From positions 94,800,279 through 94,864,278 of the forward strand of contig NC_039361.1 of the NCBI RefSeq assembly GCF_003573695.1: a stretch of DNA of 64,000 nt. Reading direction: 5' to 3'. Made by a program: the position numbers and the translations under genes. Source of the DNA: Papaver somniferum (taxonomy: Eukaryota > Streptophyta > Magnoliopsida > Ranunculales > Papaveraceae). Of this stretch, positions 44,302 through 55,697 are shown piece after piece (position 1 is the first letter of the stretch; each line of letters opens with the position of its first letter). The notes below the pieces were generated by a model. That model was not told the origin of the DNA. It saw only the letters and a program-made list of their open reading frames with translations, and searched no databases.

Positions 44302-44905
44302 TTATCCACCATAACCTTCTTGAATGGAATTCTTAGAACCATGTTTCACAGACTGTCTAGACCGAATTATTTTATCCAGCGGTTTAGTTTTTTCTTTGGA
44401 AATTAACTTCTTCGGGGAAGAGATGAGATTACATGCCTCGGACGATTTGTGAACAAGTTTGAGCTTGTTTGCTAATCGAATTGTTTTTCGTTGTCTTATG
44501 TTTGTACTTGAAACATTTGGAGAGTTCATGACCCTTGAGAGTACAATAAGAACATGTCAATGTGGAGGATGGTTCAAACGTCATGGATGTACAATCTGCT
44601 AGACAAATGGTAGAACCTGAAAGATTATAAACAGAATTTCCAGTAGATAAAGAGAAGTCCATTTTATCCTCCAAATTGGTTGAGGTTTCTCATGGAAGAA
44701 TATAGAGATTAATGTACGTATTGCTACAATTATCAAAATCAACATTTTCACATAGGAGTGTAACACTTTATTTTTCGTCTTCATTAGAATCATAGTGATC
44801 AGACATTTCATCAATAATTGCAGCAAGACCTTTGTTTCTAGTGTATTTTCTACGATTTGGACACTCATTTGCAAAATGACCAAAACCTTTACACTTGAAC
44901 CACGC
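44302..44905 (-). pseudogene. gag C-terminal half of element C1
   Basis: The fragment begins at the knuckle FKCKGFGHFANEC (CX2CX4HX4C intact) and runs through SDHYDSNEDEK and an acidic stretch. A second knuckle follows at about 44565-44605 (CSYCTLKGHELSKC), then a Lys-rich tail. Frameshifts and a stop break it. The same sequence on the opposite strand in C2 (48405-48850) confirms the reading. Confidence 0.75.
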
Positions 44906-44906
44906 A

Positions 44907-44911
44907 TATCT
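44907..44911. other. possible left target duplication of C2
   Basis: ATATC precedes the C2 LTR start. The right partner is not visible because the C2 right end is cut at 53302. Confidence 0.4.
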
Positions 44912-47439
44912 GTTAGAGCACTACTCGGTCGAACTCGCATGCGTTGCTATCTCAAGCATGTTTGTCAATGTTAGTGATCAAAACTATAAGTCTTGATTTC
45001 TAGCCTATTTATAGATATCTCTGACTATGACATAGTTTGTGTAGTTGAGCTTAGACTTCACGACGCTTATCACTTGAAGACGAAGAACTACTAAGGAGAG
45101 ATTTTGGAACTTCATCGACAAAAGGTATGTGGAGACTTAAACTAATCTATCACTTGGAAAGTCTATTTCTACTCTATCTCCTATATTGAGACATAACTCG
45201 TGTTACGATATAGTTTTCTCTATTCACATTTGAGATTTCGAGCTGAGTATATCTCACTTACATATTTCTCGAAATATACGTTATTAAGCTTTCGCTTCGA
45301 CCAAGTTCATCTTATATCATGAGAAAATTGTCGAGTAACATTTTACATGGTTTGTGTGATACAATCATTTGGTGTAAGACTTGGTTTCGATAATGATTAT
45401 TTCAATATCTTGGGAATTTCTTTGATGCTAATAGTGTGTGAAAACGACTATTGTCATTATAGAAGAATGTTTTCAATGATTGAAATAAAGAGTTTAGAAT
45501 CATGTCACCATCTTTGGGTATAAGCATAGTGTGTTCGCACATTAGTGTATAAGTCCAAAACCGGGAGCCTAAAGTATGTATACTTGTGTGTACACAAAAA
45601 GATTGTAGGAGACTGGGTAAGTATGCGTACCCGTACGCATACTGACGGAAGTTCACGTCCGTGAATTTCTGCTGGGTTTGAAAACCAAAACCAAACTCTT
45701 CCGGTTACCTAAAGTACGCGTACCCGTACGCACACTGGCGGAAAGTTCACGTCCATGAATTTCTGCTGAGTTTGAAAAATAAAACAATCTCAAATCAAGT
45801 TACTTAAATACGCATATCCATACGCATACTTAAGTACTTACTTCTAAGATCTTGTACATGAACCTAAAACATTTATCAACAAGGAATGCAATCTTTGCAA
45901 ACCGTGGCTATAATGTTCATGTATCGATTCGAGTGAATTAAACCGATTTTGCTTCAATTGTGTTTTTGTTTAAATTCATGAGAATATAGCAATTGAACAA
46001 CTCTTTAACTAGTTTCATTTGAGTCATTTGAACTAGTTATGGTTAAGATGAATAAGCTTGATATGAGAGTAATCATATGGCTAACCTTGGTTAATTATTT
46101 GTGATCCAACATGGTGTACACGTTTGAGTACGGTTACATAAACCTAAATGAGGGCACATTTCATTTGTGTGTAACAAGCTAAGTTCGATCTAATGGTTGA
46201 AAGAAATTAGCTTGGCTGAATCAGGTTTTTCATCTAACGGTGATTACTGAATGCTTTGTTACCAAGGTAACTTGGATTGCAAACCCTGATTTGAAAATTA
46301 TATAAAGGAGAGCTCTAGCAACTGGGAAACCTAATTCCCCACACCTCCTATGTGTTACTAGTTTCATAACTAGACTCGATTCTCCTTTAACCTTAGGTTT
46401 CTTCTCGAGACCCTGTAGGTTAATGACTTGAAGACTTCATTGGGATTGTGAAGCCAGACCCAACTATTCTCTTTGTAGTTGCATGATTTGATAGTGTTGC
46501 GTGATTGAGTGCAACCGTAAAATTGGGTTGAGATTTATATCTCCGATAGGCAAGATAGAAAAGTAATCACAAACACCTTCGTCTCATCGTTTGTGATTCC
46601 ACAATAACTTGTTTCGCTAGTTTATTAAGTTTATTGTGAGGTGATTGATAATACTACGCTGTTCTTCGGGAATATAAGTCTGGTTTATCAATTGGTTCCT
46701 GTTCACCTTGATTTATCAAAATATGGAACAAAAACTCTTGGGTATTTCTGTGGGAGACAGATTTAATCAATCCTATAGACATTTATGTGTGAGACGGATT
46801 TCTTTATCAAGTTTTCGACTTTGGGTCGTAGCAACTCTTAGAAGTGGGTGAGATCAACTAAGGGAATCAAGTACGTAGTATCCTGTTGATATTAGAGACG
46901 TAAGGAGCGCAACTGTACCTTGAATTAGTGTGAGATTGATTAGGGTTCAACTACAGTCCAGCCCGAAGTTAATTGGTAGCAGGCTAGTGTCTGTAGCAGC
47001 TTAATACAGTATGGTGTTCAATCTGGACTAGGTCCCGGGGGTTTTCTGCATTTGCAGTTTCCTCGTTAACAAAATTCTGGTGTATGTGTTATTTCTGTTC
47101 CGCATTATATTTTGTTATATAATTGAAATATCACAGGTTGTGCGTTAGGATCAATCGATTAGAATATCCAACCTTTGGTTGTTGATTTACATTGATTGAC
47201 ACTTGAACATGGGTCTTTGGTATCGTTCAAGTAATTCCTCTTATATTCAATCGGGATTGCAGATTTCCATTTGCTGATTACGGATTGAATTAAGAGTTAG
47301 TGATATTAAACTCCTTGATATACTTTATTCTAGATTGAGTCTGATTGTCTAGTTGATTCTCTAGAAAGTGTATTGGAGTAAGTCCTCTCAGATTGCCAAA
47401 TGAATTGTTGGGTGTGGTTGTTAGACCCCCGCATTTTCA
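44912..47439 (+). repeat. 5' LTR of element C2
   Basis: It starts TGTTAGAGCACTACTCGG, ends CCCCCGCATTTTCA, and is about 2.53 kb. At 45615-45835 it carries the GTAC-core palindromes and TTCACGTCCGTGAA repeats. It matches 51305-53302 and the C1 LTR. Confidence 0.9.
45610..45835. promoter_or_regulatory. paired palindrome array in the C2 5' LTR
   Basis: Three units of about 85-90 bp start with GTATGCGTACCCGTACGCAT (45622), GTACGCGTACCCGTACGCAC (45714) and a worn third near 45808. The first two are followed by TTCACGTCC(G/A)TGAA and TTTCTGCTG(G/A)GTTTGAAAA. The same layout is at 52010-52230 in the 3' LTR. Confidence 0.65.
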
Positions 47440-47441
47440 AT

Positions 47442-47453
47442 TGGTATCAGAGC
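47442..47453 (+). other. primer binding site of element C2
   Basis: TGGTATCAGAGC follows the LTR end after two bases and matches the initiator methionine tRNA 3' end. Confidence 0.88.
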
Positions 47454-47502
47454 AGGAAAATACATTAAAGACCTTACAAGTCTGTGTTTGTAGCGATTTG
47501 AT

Positions 47503-48850
47503 ATGGACAGAGGTGTTATCTTTATAAACGTACCACCAGTCTTCGATGGCTCAAATTACTTGTGGTGGAAAATTTCTATGTGTGCCTTTCGCACGAGATT
47601 TTCAATCATGGGTTTATGTAGTTAATGGCCATGATGCTCTTATTGTGTCAGTAGGGAATGCGACCGTTCCTAAGGATATTGTTGCATATGACGCTGCTGA
47701 GATACTTGCTATAAAGCAAAACTCTGACGGTTTGAATACCATCATAAATGCCACCACCCCAGATCTTCAGCACCATGTGGCTATGTGTACTCGGTCTAAA
47801 GATGCTTGGGATATCTTAGAAACCATATTCGAAGGAAATACCAGTGAAAAGGAAGCTAGGCTACAAAAAATTAATTCCGATTGGGAAAACCTTCGTATGG
47901 CAGATGGAGATTCATTTAATGAGTTTAATCACAAAGTGTTTGAAATTGTTAATGCATCTTTTGCATTGGGTAAGACTATTCCTGAAAAGGACATTGTGAT
48001 GAAAATTCTCAGATCGCTGCCATCTAGATACAATTCTAAGAAGCATGCTATCATTGAAGGAAATAACCTGATGCTCTCTCCAGAAATACGTTGGTTAGGA
48101 AACTAAAGATCTTTGATCATGAGCATACATCCAAAACTGGAAAGGATGTTGCCTTCAAAGCACAAAGGAATACTAAATTACTTGACAAAAGTAAAAGTGT
48201 TTATGCCTCTGAGGATAATCTTTCTGAGACTGATTCATCATATGAAGATATTGAAAAATCAGTCTATATGATCACAAGACAGTTTAAGGATCTTCTATTG
48301 AAGAGAAGTAAACGGTTTTACGGAGACAAACCTAGGTCGTCAGTTAAACCTCACAATCGCACTCCTCTTAAAAACAGGATGCTGATGAGGATGATGACGA
48401 GGATATGCCACAGTGCTTTAAGTGTAAAGGTTTTGGTCATTTTGCGAATGAGTTTCCCAACCGTAGAAAATATACTGGAAACAAAGGTTTTGCTGCAACA
48501 CTTGATAAAATGTCTGATCACTATGATTCCAATGAAGATGAAAAATCAAGTGTTTCACTCCTCTGTGAAGATATTTATTTTGGTAATTGTAGCAATACAT
48601 ACATCAATCTTGATATCCTTCCAGAAGAAGACTCAACCAATCTGGAAGAAGAAATTAACCTTTCTGTTGGAAACCCAATGTTTGATTTTTCAGGTTCCAC
48701 TCTGTGTCTAACAGCTTGCACATCTCGGCGTCTCAATCATCTTATCCAGTGACATGTTCTTATTTTTCACTCAAGGGTTATGAACTTTAAAAGTGTTTCA
48801 AGTACAAACACGAGATGAGACATGTCAAGAGACTTTAAAGAAGAGCAAAT
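47503..48850 (+). pseudogene. copia gag of element C2, frameshifted
   Basis: ATG at 47503 gives PPVFDGSNYLWWKISM, the N-terminal signature of copia gag. After a frameshift near 47590 the UBN2-type domain follows (SKDAWDILETIFEGN, LRMADGDSFNEFNHKV, IPEKDIVMKILRSLP). Shifts near 48085 and 48385 lead to the zinc knuckle CFKCKGFGHFANEF at 48409-48450, whose last Cys is Phe. The second knuckle is also broken (CSYFSLKGYEL with a stop). The family role is to coat element RNA in virus-like particles; this copy is dead. Confidence 0.83.
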
Positions 48851-49431
48851 CGCCTAGCAAACAAGCTCAAACATGTTCAAAAAACCGCTGAGGTATGTAA
48901 GATTTTATCCTCTTCAAAGAAGTTGGTTTCCAAAGATAGGTCAAGACCACTAGAGAAAAGAGTATGGTCTAAACAATTTGATAGACAGGGTTCTATGAAT
49001 TCCTTTCAAAAAGGGGATGGTGGACAAATTGTTGTTCACCGCAGCACAACTTGATTGTGTTGGTTTTGTGCATCTCGTCTCATGTGCCTGATCAAAAAGA
49101 GACAAGATTGTGCACACCTCGGGCTTTAAGAAAAGAAAAGTAGTTTTTCTTTTTAGTTTCTTTTTGCTTTGGTTTACAAATTCGGAATTCGTCCTTGTCA
49201 ATTGATTTTGGAAGATACTTCCCTATGTATTCAACCAAAGAGGGTTATGCTCGACAATTCTACTCTCTCTAGGGTTGTGAATTGTGCGTGCGCGAACCTG
49301 TGTTGTTTAAGGTTCCGTGACCCTACATCTTTTTTCCTTCTCTGAAACTCTTATCATCTTAAGACTGCCTATTGAGTTTAAATTATGATTTCCTCTCACA
49401 AACCCATACAAGTATAGACACTCCAAGCATC

Positions 49432-49801
49432 ATGTCTTCTGATGGAAAAGATGTTAATATGATTGTTAAGCCATCAATCATGAAGGAAAAATAAAAATCT
49501 CTGTTACCTCCAACTTGAAGAGAAAAAGAAGGAATGTGAGGAAGCCAAGAGATGTTCCTTCAAATTCTCAGAAGTTTTCTGATGTTCTTGAAGAGTTGAA
49601 GGAAGCAAGGAAGGATATTCAGCAAATAAAGGCTTTTGTTATGAGAACTCTCGACTTTCAAAAGGCCCTGATTCGACATCATCAGCCTAGAAGGTTTGTT
49701 GGAATTGACTCCTTTCTCCATGAACCTTATGTTCCCATGGCTGTTGACGACAAGGAGTTTGGGGACGATAAAGAATTCTTTAGAGGTCTCAATGTCTTGT
49801 A
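49432..49801 (+). pseudogene. accessory ORF of the C family, copy in C2
   Basis: ATG at 49432 begins MSSDGKDVNMIVKPSIM as in C1 but meets a stop after MKEK. The rest is open from 49515 in another frame: KRKRRNVRKPRDVP, FSDVLEELKEARKDIQQIK, RRFVGIDSFLHEPYVPMAV. The two copies differ by many substitutions but keep the same protein features, so it was a real coding frame in the active family. Confidence 0.65.
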
Positions 49802-51292
49802 AATCTTGTTTTTTATGTTTTTAGAAGAATAACTACGGTTTGTAATAGCCATTATTGTGAGTACACATATCTATGTCCAACGATTTTCATCTTCAATGTT
49901 TTTAGATTTATTTATTTAAATTCTAAGTTATTTGGAAGATGATTTTTTGCAATTTTAATCTTTATGATTTTATATATTGCAAATTGTTATGGGTTATGTT
50001 GTTTACATCCGTGAACCTATGACTGTCCCATACTTGTTCAAAAGTTATCTCTATTATGTTGGTATGAAAGTATTGATAGAAGATAGAATGAACTTTTGAC
50101 ATTACAAAAGTTAAAGCCTTTTATGTCTATTGTTTTAATGGAAGAAAGGACAAAACTTTTGTTTACAAGGATTAAGTCTATTGTATGTCATTGCGCAAAT
50201 AGTGATGGAAAATAGAATGAATCCTTGTCTATTCCATAGTATTGGTCGATCTCCGATCCACATTTTTGTGCATATACTGTGTTGCTCCATAAGTTTTCTT
50301 ATGTTTGAGCATGACCAATTGAAATGACCATTCTCTTGTGGTCAGTTTAGTTGTTGCTCCGTAAGTTCTCTTATGACGAGTATGACCAATTGAATTGATC
50401 ACTTTTGTGGTTAATTTAGCTGTGTAATTCCAATTGAATTAATCATGGGTTTTCTTGTGGTTAATTTAGTTATGCATTTCGATTGGATTAATCATGAATT
50501 CTTTTGTGGATAATTGAATTGAATACTTTGGATTCAAATTCGTGTTTTCATGTGATTTGGTTATGTCCAAAGAAATCCTTCTTTTCTTGTGAAAGTAAGG
50601 TCTCCTTTGTTGTTCTTTCGGGAATGACATTTTATGGGGGAGAGTTCTTTTTGAACTTGTGCTTAATTGCCAAATCTTTGTGGGGAGTGCGGTTGTGCAA
50701 TATTATAGGGGTTATCTTGTATCTTTATAAACTCCTTGATGAATGCATTTAGCTTCGACTTTATGATGGCATCTAAGTAAGTTGACATGGTATTCTCTTT
50801 TGGTCATGAAGTATCTCTATGAAAATTTCATGAGGATCCCACTAGTTTTCATACCTTTGCCAATTTATATTGACAAAAAGGGGGAGAATTAATCCGTAGT
50901 GTGATACTACAAATACATATGGATTACGGATCATTATGTAATAGGGAGTAGTTTTCATGTCGAGATGAAGTATTGACTAAGGGGGAGTGATACATATCAC
51001 CATAGTATTGTTGTCAAAGTTGTGATACAATTGAACTTTGATGTCGTGCAATAATACTATGACACTGTATAACAATGATTGAGAACATTTTTTTTTCTCA
51101 TTGTTATCGCTACGGATCTTCAACAACTATGATGCTGAACTTACAACCTTTAGGATCATGGAGTACTTGGAAGTGACGAAGATTTCGAGTTGCGTTGAAG
51201 ATTCCAAGGAAATCAAGCATTTGGATGAGAAGCTATAAATTTTATTTATTTTTTAATCCATATGTATTGATAGTTTTGTCACTAAAGTTTAC
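49802..51292 (+). other. non-coding 3' region of element C2
   Basis: No gene. It has CTCCCCC-like phrases (GGGGGAGT, GGGGGAGAA) and a hairpin at 51001-51062. It aligns in reverse with 40658-43465 of C1 apart from the Mutator-like insert there. Confidence 0.7.
51001..51062 (+). other. conserved hairpin in the C2 3' region
   Basis: CATAGTATTGTTGTCAAAGT pairs with ACTTTGATGTCGTGCAATAATACTATG after a short loop holding GTGATACAATTGA. It is the counterpart of the C1 hairpin at 40887-40957. Confidence 0.6.
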
Positions 51293-51304
51293 AAATGGGG
51301 AGAT
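51293..51304 (+). other. polypurine tract of element C2
   Basis: AAATGGGGAGAT directly precedes the LTR start TGTTAGAGC at 51305. Confidence 0.8.
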
Positions 51305-53302
51305 TGTTAGAGCACTGCTCAGTTGAACTCGCATGCGTTGCTATCTAAAGCATGTTTGTCAATGTTAGTGATCAAAACTATAAGTCTTGATTTCTAGCCT
51401 ATTTATAGATGTCTCGGACTAGGACATAGTTTGTGTAGTTGAGCTTAGACTTCACGACGCTTATCACTTGAAGACGAAAAACTAAGGAGAGCTTGTGGAA
51501 CTTCATCGACAAAAGGTATGTGGAGACTTAAACTCATCTATCACGTGGAAAGTCTATTTATACTCTATCTCCTATATTGAGACATAAGTCTTCTTACGTT
51601 ATAGTTTTCTCTATATACATTTGAGATTTCGAGCTGAGTATATCTCGCTTACATATTTTTCGAAATATGTGTTGGTCAGCTTTCACTTCCACCAAGTTCA
51701 TCTTATATCATGAGAAAAATTCGAGTAAAATCTTACATGGTTTGTGTGATACAATCATTTGGTGTAAGACTTGGAATATTTCAATAATGATTATTTCAAT
51801 ATCTTGGAAATTGCTTTGATGCTAATAGTGTGTGAAAACGGCTATTGTCGTTATAGAAGAATGTTTCAATGATTGAAATAAAGAGTTTAGAATCATGTAA
51901 CCATCTTTAGATATAAGCATAGCGTGTTCGCAAATTAGTGTATAAGTCCAAAACCGGGAGCCTAAAATATGCATACTTGTGTGTATACAAAAAGGTTGTA
52001 GGAGACTGGGTACGTATGCGTTCCCATATGCATACTTGCAGAATTTCACGTCCGTGAATTTCTGCTGAGTTTGAAAACCAAAACCAAACTCATCCGGTTA
52101 CCTAAAATACGCGTACCCATACGCATACCGGCGGAAAGTTCACGTCCGTGAATTTTTGTTGAGTTTGAAAACTAAAACAAACTCAAATCCGGTTACTTAA
52201 GTACGCATACCCGTACGCATACTTAAGTGGTTACTTTCTAAGATCGGTTGTACATGAACCTAAAGCATTTATCAATAAGGAATGCAATCTTTGCAAACTG
52301 TGGCTACAATGTTCATGTATCGATTCGAGTGAATCAAACCGATTTTGCTTCAGTTGTGTTCTTGTATAAATTCATGAGAATATAGCAATTGAACAACTCT
52401 TTAACTAGTTTCATTTGAGTCATTTGAACTAGTTATGGTTAAGATGAATAAGGTTGATATGAGAGTAATTATATGGCTAACCTTGGTTAACTATTTGTGA
52501 ACCAACATGGTGTACACGTTTGGGTACGGTTACATAAACCAAAATGAGGGTACATTTCATTTGTGTGTAACAAGCTAAGTTCGATCTAACGGTTGAAATA
52601 TATTAGCTTGGATGAATCAGGTTTTTCATCTAACGGTGATTATTGAATGCTTTGTTACCAAGGTAACTTGGATTGCAAACCCTTATTTTAAAACTATAGT
52701 CGATTCTCCTTTAACCTTAGGTTCCTTCTCGAGACCCTGTAGGTTAACGACTTGAAGACTTCATTGGGATTGTGAAGCCAGACCCAACTATTCTCTTTGT
52801 AGTTGCGTGATATGATCTTGCTGTTTCTATCGTCATAGAGTGCGATTGTAAAATTGGCTTGAGATTTATATCTCCGATAGGAAAGATAGAAAAGTAATCA
52901 CAAACACCTTCATCTCATCGTTTGTGATTCCACAATAACTTGTTTCTCTAGTCGATTACGTTTATTGTGAGGTGATTGATAATACTAGGTTGTTCTTCGG
53001 GAATATAAGTCTGGGTTATTAATTGGTTGTTGTGCACCTTGATTTATCAAAATACGGAACAAAAACTCTTGGGTATTTCTGTGGGAGACAGATTTATTCA
53101 ATCCTATAGACTTTTCTGTGTGAGACAAATTTCTTTATCAAGTCTTCGACTTTGGGTCGTAGCAAACTCTTAGTTGTGGATGAGACGGAATCAAGTGCGT
53201 AGTATCTTGCTGGAATCAGAGACGTAAGGAGCGCAACTGTACCTTGAATCAGTGTGAGATTGATTAGGGTTCAAATACTGTCCAGTTCGAAGTTAATTGG
53301 TA
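51305..53302 (+). repeat. 3' LTR of element C2 (truncated)
   Basis: It matches 44912 to about 46979 of the 5' LTR and then stops at TTAATTGGTAG where D1 begins. It has small indels relative to the 5' LTR, for example about 70 bp less near 52700. The GTAC palindrome array is at 52010-52230. Confidence 0.85.
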
Positions 53303-55612
53303 GTACAATCATCCTGCAAGGGGTAAAGCCATTTTTAAAAGTGACGAGCGCAAAAAAAACCTCCTCGCTCATTGAGCAATTCAATATATATATGAAATTC
53401 ACTCAGAATGGTGCGCGTAGTAGCAATCCCAAATATTCTGTGATTTCTATTTATACCAACATTATTAATTAATGCATGATTTGCCTAGTATTTTCTTTGC
53501 TATGTTCTCAGCCGAACTCTCACCATTGACATGACATGACGATTAAGTGTTCACTCTCAGCAGAGTAGAATGAATATCCCGAAGTGCCAGTATTGAGATC
53601 TGCATGAAAATACCCACACAGACTACGTCACTCTCTGACAAAGAGAATCTCGTATCGACGCACTCTTAATTAAAGACATCTCGATCGAACATGTTTAAAT
53701 TCCTTAAGGAAAATCTAGACTGTTAATATCAGTCTCAGAAATGATCACGACCACACAATTTGGCCGCATGTTTTAGCAAACCTAGACCACTCCTGGCAGT
53801 GTCCCAACCGATCGAACTTTTTTTAAACACATTCCAGTATTTTCAAACGCTAACCCTAAACAGGGTGGTCGCGCTGTTAAAAGAAGCTCGAACGAGCTAG
53901 ACTATCCAAAACAGTCTCAGAAGTATCACGACCGTCCAACTTCGCCAGCCTGTTTGGACGGCTTGGATCTTTCTATGAGTGATTAAGGAAGCGCCAACAT
54001 GCACACTGGCGGCCCAACTTTCCCCTACTCGATCGGTCTATCCACGACAAGTCAATAGGGAAATAACTCGTTTGCCCAAACTAGGGCAAACACGATGCTT
54101 TCAAAACCCTAATTTGGGTCGCGGCAATGTATTAATGTCTTAAATCGATCACGACCATCCAACTTAGCCAACCTAGTTAGACGGCTTAGATCGCGTTTTG
54201 GACAATCAAGGAGGTGCACATGAGTTCACCACCGACCCAACATTATTCATGTTCGATCGACTTACTCGTGGGAAGTCAGTGATGCATCGAATCGAATCGC
54301 TAGATTGAACTAGAGTAGTCACGGATATTCTAAAACCCTAATTCATGTTTGCGGCAGCATGTTTCTGTCGCAAATCGATCGTGAATACTCATCTTCGCCG
54401 ACCGAATCGAGTGGCTTAGATATGACTTTTGAGGGCCCAAAAGATATCGACGTGCACGCCAGCGGATCATCTTCACGCATCTCCAATCGGCCCGTTCGAA
54501 TCAGCACCCAGTGCTTTGATTCGACTAGCCAAAATAGTGACGTCCGTGTAGCCCCTAAAACCTAAATTATATCAACGAAAGCAAACATCTGTTTCAAACC
54601 ATATCGTCCGTCCAACTTCGCTAGCCTGGTCGGACGGTTTGGATCAGATATTAGGCGGTCATAAAGTACCTCAATGATCACCGACCACCACTCTTTCACG
54701 AAGAGCGATCGACCAAGTGATGGATCGCCCATGCGGCCTTCAAACAATCACCCAAAGATGACCGATCATGCTACTTTTCTTAAGACGCTCAATTCGCGAC
54801 TTGTTAAATCAAGCTTTAAAACAACGATGCATCATGCACATCGATTATTTTGAGCTGCTTGCTTAAAAGCGATGCTTCACATGCGTCGAATACATACGAT
54901 ATTTTATAAATATCGGCTTCATAAGTAACTTGGTTATTTAACCTAATAGAATCATATGATATTTCTTGTGGCAAGTACATTGACTTGACCCACCTACTCG
55001 AGATATCAAACATGTCACAAACTGGGGGATACTTACTGGGGTATTGGTCTGGCGGTTTAAAGCGTGCGGCGTGCAATGTGCCCATTACGAGAACGAGTCA
55101 GGAAAGGACGAACGATTAACGATGATGGGGTAGTGGGTGAAGGTGTGACCACGCAATGATCACCACCTTTTACACAACTACATTACTCCACTACTTAACC
55201 TCCTCCACTTCCTACGAGATCAGGGTTGCGCTCAAATGACTTGTATAAATAGGTTTTCAACCTATTTCGACAAGAAGACAAGTTGTTAACATAGTATCCA
55301 GAAAACACCCAGAACTGATAGCTTACATTATGCAAGCCAGTTCCACATTCTGATACAAGTCATAAACAACCACACCTTCATAATTCAACATTCTCATCTC
55401 AAACACCTTCTTCGCTTCCCTCCCTAAGATCAACCCCTTCTCCTTTACTTTGTGACCGAATTGAATCTGGAATGACCATTTCTTGGTTTAGGACAGAGTC
55501 TTACAGATTGAATCTAAAAGTACTCCCGTGCAGTGCATTGTGTAGGGTTTGAATTCGTTTATCATCAACACATCCAAATTTATCAAAAACAACGGAATCA
55601 GTTTTTACCCCA
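53303..55612 (+). repeat. LTR of element D1
   Basis: It matches 59877-62229 along its length. It contains about four modules of 223-230 bp, each with a CCGTCCAACTT...GGACGG hairpin (53932-53961, 54155-54184, a worn one near 54385, 54608-54637). The exact left end is uncertain: D1 reads TACAATCATCC where D2 reads TGCACAATCACC. No gene; the minus-strand frames at 54562-55085 are chance. Confidence 0.8.
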
Positions 55613-55619
55613 AAATAAT

Positions 55620-55637
55620 TGGCGACCACAGTGGGAG
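55620..55637 (+). other. primer binding site of element D1
   Basis: TGGCGACCACAGTGGGAG follows the LTR end after seven bases and is repeated after the second LTR. The TGGCGAC start is like the tRNA-Arg-type PBS reported for Ogre elements. Confidence 0.65.
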
Positions 55638-55697
55638 ATTAATCTCTCGGTTGCAAGATCAATTTTCGATTTCATTTCAATTTTCTCAAAATTCAAG

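Larger units (their letters stand above)
38147..44911 (-). mobile_element. copia-type element C1, gag-only, interrupted by C2
   Basis: On the minus strand, from the right: gag beginning at its zinc knuckle (44905), accessory ORF (43882 to 43470), non-coding region with a hairpin, polypurine tract (40657-40646), and complete 3' LTR (40645-38147). The 5' half is displaced because C2, a member of the same family in the opposite orientation, starts at 44912 inside the gag. A Mutator-like element is inserted at 41819-43343. No pol is present. Confidence 0.85.
44912..53302 (+). mobile_element. copia-type element C2, gag-only, right LTR truncated
   Basis: The order is LTR (44912-47439), PBS (47442-47453), gag pseudogene, accessory ORF, non-coding region with hairpin, polypurine tract, and partial LTR (51305-53302). 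It is the same family as C1 and is inserted in the C1 gag in the opposite orientation, so the pair forms a large inverted repeat (40646-44911 against 48410-51304). No pol motif is seen in any frame. The last about 460 bp of the 3' LTR are replaced by element D1. Confidence 0.87.

Noticed and set aside
54562..55085. Minus-strand frames in the D1 LTR, one also present in the second LTR
   Set aside because: They lie within the LTR, are antisense to gag, and are explained by LTR duplication.
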